Shown: positions 62,748 to 64,000 of the stretch, in pieces
Position numbering within the stretch: the stretch's first letter is position 1
How the letters are laid out: the number at the start of each line of letters is the position of its first letter
DNA from: Hoeflea marina
Lineage (GTDB): Bacteria; Pseudomonadota; Alphaproteobacteria; Rhizobiales; Rhizobiaceae
NCBI RefSeq assembly: GCF_003182275.1
Contig: NZ_QGTR01000001.1
Coordinates: 222,033 to 286,032 of the forward strand
Direction: 5' to 3'
Length of the DNA: 64,000 bases
Made by a program: the position numbers and the translations under genes
The notes under the pieces: model-generated
Told to the model about the DNA's origin: nothing
Seen by the model: the letters and a program-made list of their open reading frames with translations, nothing else
Database searches by the model: none

Positions 62748-63377
62748 TCAGCTGCCGGACTGGATGGCGGCCAGGTGACCCGAGAGCATGCCGCACATTT
62801 CTTCAAGCGCCCTGTCGCGGATCGATGAGTCGGGATCACGCGAAATGGTGCCGGCAATGCGGATGAAATGCAGCATGATCGCGGCCATTGCCGGACGGCG
62901 CTGCTCCGGAACCGGCGGCTCGATCACCGCCAGAAGCGAGTTGAGGCCGGCGCGCAGCCTCGCCCGCGCCGAGTTGATCACCTCGGGGTCGATCGTGCGA
63001 CGTTCGGTGAGCACGGCAAAGGAGCTGTTAGCCCTGAGAAAGTCGCTCAGCCGCAGGAACAGCTTGTGGCAGAACTGGGAAGCGTCCAGCCCGACGCATT
63101 CGCCGCGCAGTTCCTCGAGCATGGTATCGAGCGTGGCGATCTGGCTGGCGTGCAGTGTCGCCGCCAGCGGTTCCTTGGCCGGGAAATACTGATAGAGCGA
63201 CCCGATCGATGCCCCGGCATTGGCGGCGATCTCCGTCATGGTCGCGGCATCGAAGCCCTTTTCGGCAAAAAGATCCGCACCAGCGGCCAGCAGATTGGCC
63301 ACCCGCTGCTGACTGCCGGGTCGTTGCGGCGTCTTGACGCCGCGGCTTCCATTCGAGCTCGTTTTCCGCGCAGACAT
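62748..63377 (-). CDS. TetR/AcrR-family regulator
   Basis: A 209-residue repressor. The N-terminal helix-turn-helix reads RVANLLAAGADLFAEKGFDA, then TMTEIAANAGASIGSLYQYF, a textbook TetR motif at about residues 25-70. The C-terminal ligand domain is unspecific. AAGG lies at a good distance from the chosen ATG; the upstream in-frame extension is non-coding in composition. The target is not evident. Neighbours are the sulfotransferase gene (convergent) and tuf. Confidence 0.88.
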   Translation of the reverse strand: MSARKTSSNGSRGVKTPQRPGSQQRVANLLAAGADLFAEKGFDAATMTEIAANAGASIGSLYQYFPAKEPLAATLHASQIATLDTMLEELRGECVGLDASQFCHKLFLRLSDFLRANSSFAVLTERRTIDPEVINSARARLRAGLNSLLAVIEPPVPEQRRPAMAAIMLHFIRIAGTISRDPDSSIRDRALEEMCGMLSGHLAAIQSGS

Positions 63378-63907
63378 TTTCGTGAACCTTGTATTAGAAA
63401 AATCCGAAATCACAATACCGTTACAATTGGTAGTTTGAATTTGTACCATTGACAAGTGGCCGTAATAAGTATGTTTTTTCAACTCGTTCGTTGTTTTTGC
63501 CATCCACGGCGCCGATTGCGCCGGGCATATGCTCATATAGGTCTCCGGCATGGAAGGGCTCCGGAACCTCACCGGTCGACCCGCGCCGTCTGGCTGGATC
63601 CTTCCACGGTCCGGGGGCGCCGTTATCCAGTCATCCGGCGGCATGCTGTCGCTTCGCCGCGAGGCTTCCCGTCGACCGGATGCCCGAAGCGCGGCCGCCG
63701 GCGGTCGATCGGCCCGGCAGCGTCGCCGCCGCTGCGTGCCGCAGAGAGGGCGATGCCGGGCAGGGCAGCCGCCGCCCAGACCCGTCAATTCAGCTTTTGG
63801 CTTGCGGAACCGCGGTGAAAGCCTTATGTGGCGGTGACTTCACACCGGGTCGGGTCTTCTAGTTTCCGGATCCACAGACTGCCAACAGACTTACAGGATA
63901 GATGAAG
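63378..63907. other. intergenic region between tetR and tuf
   Basis: About 530 bases without a supported gene. The first 110 bases are AT-rich and include an inverted repeat TGGTA-N11-TACCA (63428-63448) that could be the TetR operator. The rest is GC-rich; the tuf promoter must lie near 63780-63850, but no clear consensus is seen. Confidence 0.4.
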
Positions 63908-64000
63908 ATGGCAAAGGGTAAATTCGAGCGGAACAAGCCGCATGTGAACATCGGCACGATCGGTCACGTCGACCACGGCAAGACGTCGCTGACGGCCGCG
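63908..64000 (+). CDS. tuf: elongation factor Tu, 3'-truncated by window edge
   Basis: The first 31 codons encode [20 protein letters not shown] followed by [11 protein letters not shown], the invariant EF-Tu N-terminus with its G1 P-loop [12 protein letters not shown] lies nine bases before this ATG; an in-frame ATG two codons upstream is too close to it. EF-Tu delivers aminoacyl-tRNA to the ribosome. In rhizobia one tuf copy is typically followed by tRNA-Trp, secE and nusG, which would be just outside the window. Confidence 0.96.
   Translation, partial: MAKGKFERNKPHVNIGTIGHVDHGKTSLTAA

Noticed and set aside
63449..63862. 137-codon frame upstream of tuf
   Set aside because: No ribosome site, arginine/proline-rich random composition, and several competing frames overlap it.

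Overview
The window is high-GC DNA from an alphaproteobacterium, most likely of the order Hyphomicrobiales (Rhizobiales; a Rhizobiaceae/Phyllobacteriaceae-type genome). Pointers to this are a fused TreS-maltokinase, a GlgE of about 1,030 residues with an extra N-terminal domain, Ku plus a three-domain LigD, a rhizobial-type XRE regulator with the QQVQKYERGTNRI helix, and tRNA-Tyr and tRNA-Gly close to a TrmH-family methyltransferase and tuf. The genus cannot be fixed from the sequence alone.

Layout. (1) 1-6571 (+): a tight catabolic operon with two SDH-type membrane anchors, an unusual SDH/FRD-like flavoprotein, a two-subunit class I fumarase-like hydro-lyase, a sulfite-oxidase-type molybdoenzyme, a YeiH-family putative sulfate exporter and a NIPSNAP protein. 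(2) 6583-9372 (-): an enolase-superfamily enzyme, a TauE/SafE exporter and a LysR regulator, divergent from (3) 9534-14278 (+): a tripartite tricarboxylate transporter and a ThDP enzyme. Together 1-3 look like a regulon for uptake and oxidation of a dicarboxylate-like compound that releases sulfite; an organosulfonate such as sulfosuccinate is my guess. (4) 14.4-18.2 kb: small membrane protein, Ku and LigD (bacterial end joining). (5) 18.6-24.3 kb: an autotransporter followed by three small secreted, low-complexity proteins. (6) 24.6-26.2 kb: an SDR oxidoreductase and an XRE regulator. (7) 26.3-30.4 kb: a TPR-containing putative regulator, a 72-aa cysteine-free small protein, a YcaO protein and a TfuA protein, a compact candidate RiPP/thioamide system. 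(8) 31-32 kb: DUF2188-like and DUF2934 small genes. (9) 32.3-49.3 kb: a seven-gene operon glgE, treS-mak, glgB, glgX, treZ, malQ, treY, which could interconvert trehalose, maltose-1-phosphate and branched alpha-glucan.

(10) 49.5-52.0 kb is a degraded zone: a hydratase/AMP-ligase chimera, an HD-hydrolase remnant and an SRAP pseudogene. Among these relics on the minus strand is an intact 33-codon gene with its own promoter, operator-like palindrome and terminator. It encodes a lasso-type (YxxPxL) RiPP leader-like peptide. (11) 52.2-58.6 kb is a small integrative element in the 3' end of tRNA-Thr(TGT). It carries a tyrosine integrase and one giant cargo gene: an LRR-Roc GTPase (ROCO) protein of about 1,504 aa with 26 near-identical 25-aa repeats and C-terminal membrane helices, a plausible NLR-like defence protein. 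(12) 58.6-64 kb: tRNA-Thr, an RlmB-type methyltransferase, tRNA-Tyr, tRNA-Gly, a sulfatase divergent from a sulfotransferase, a TetR regulator and the first codons of tuf.

The most interesting systems are the YcaO-TfuA cluster, the orphan lasso-like peptide gene, the single-cargo ROCO island, and the SDH/fumarase/sulfite-oxidase operon that suggests an undescribed desulfonation route. All functions are inferred from motifs read by eye; no database search was run.
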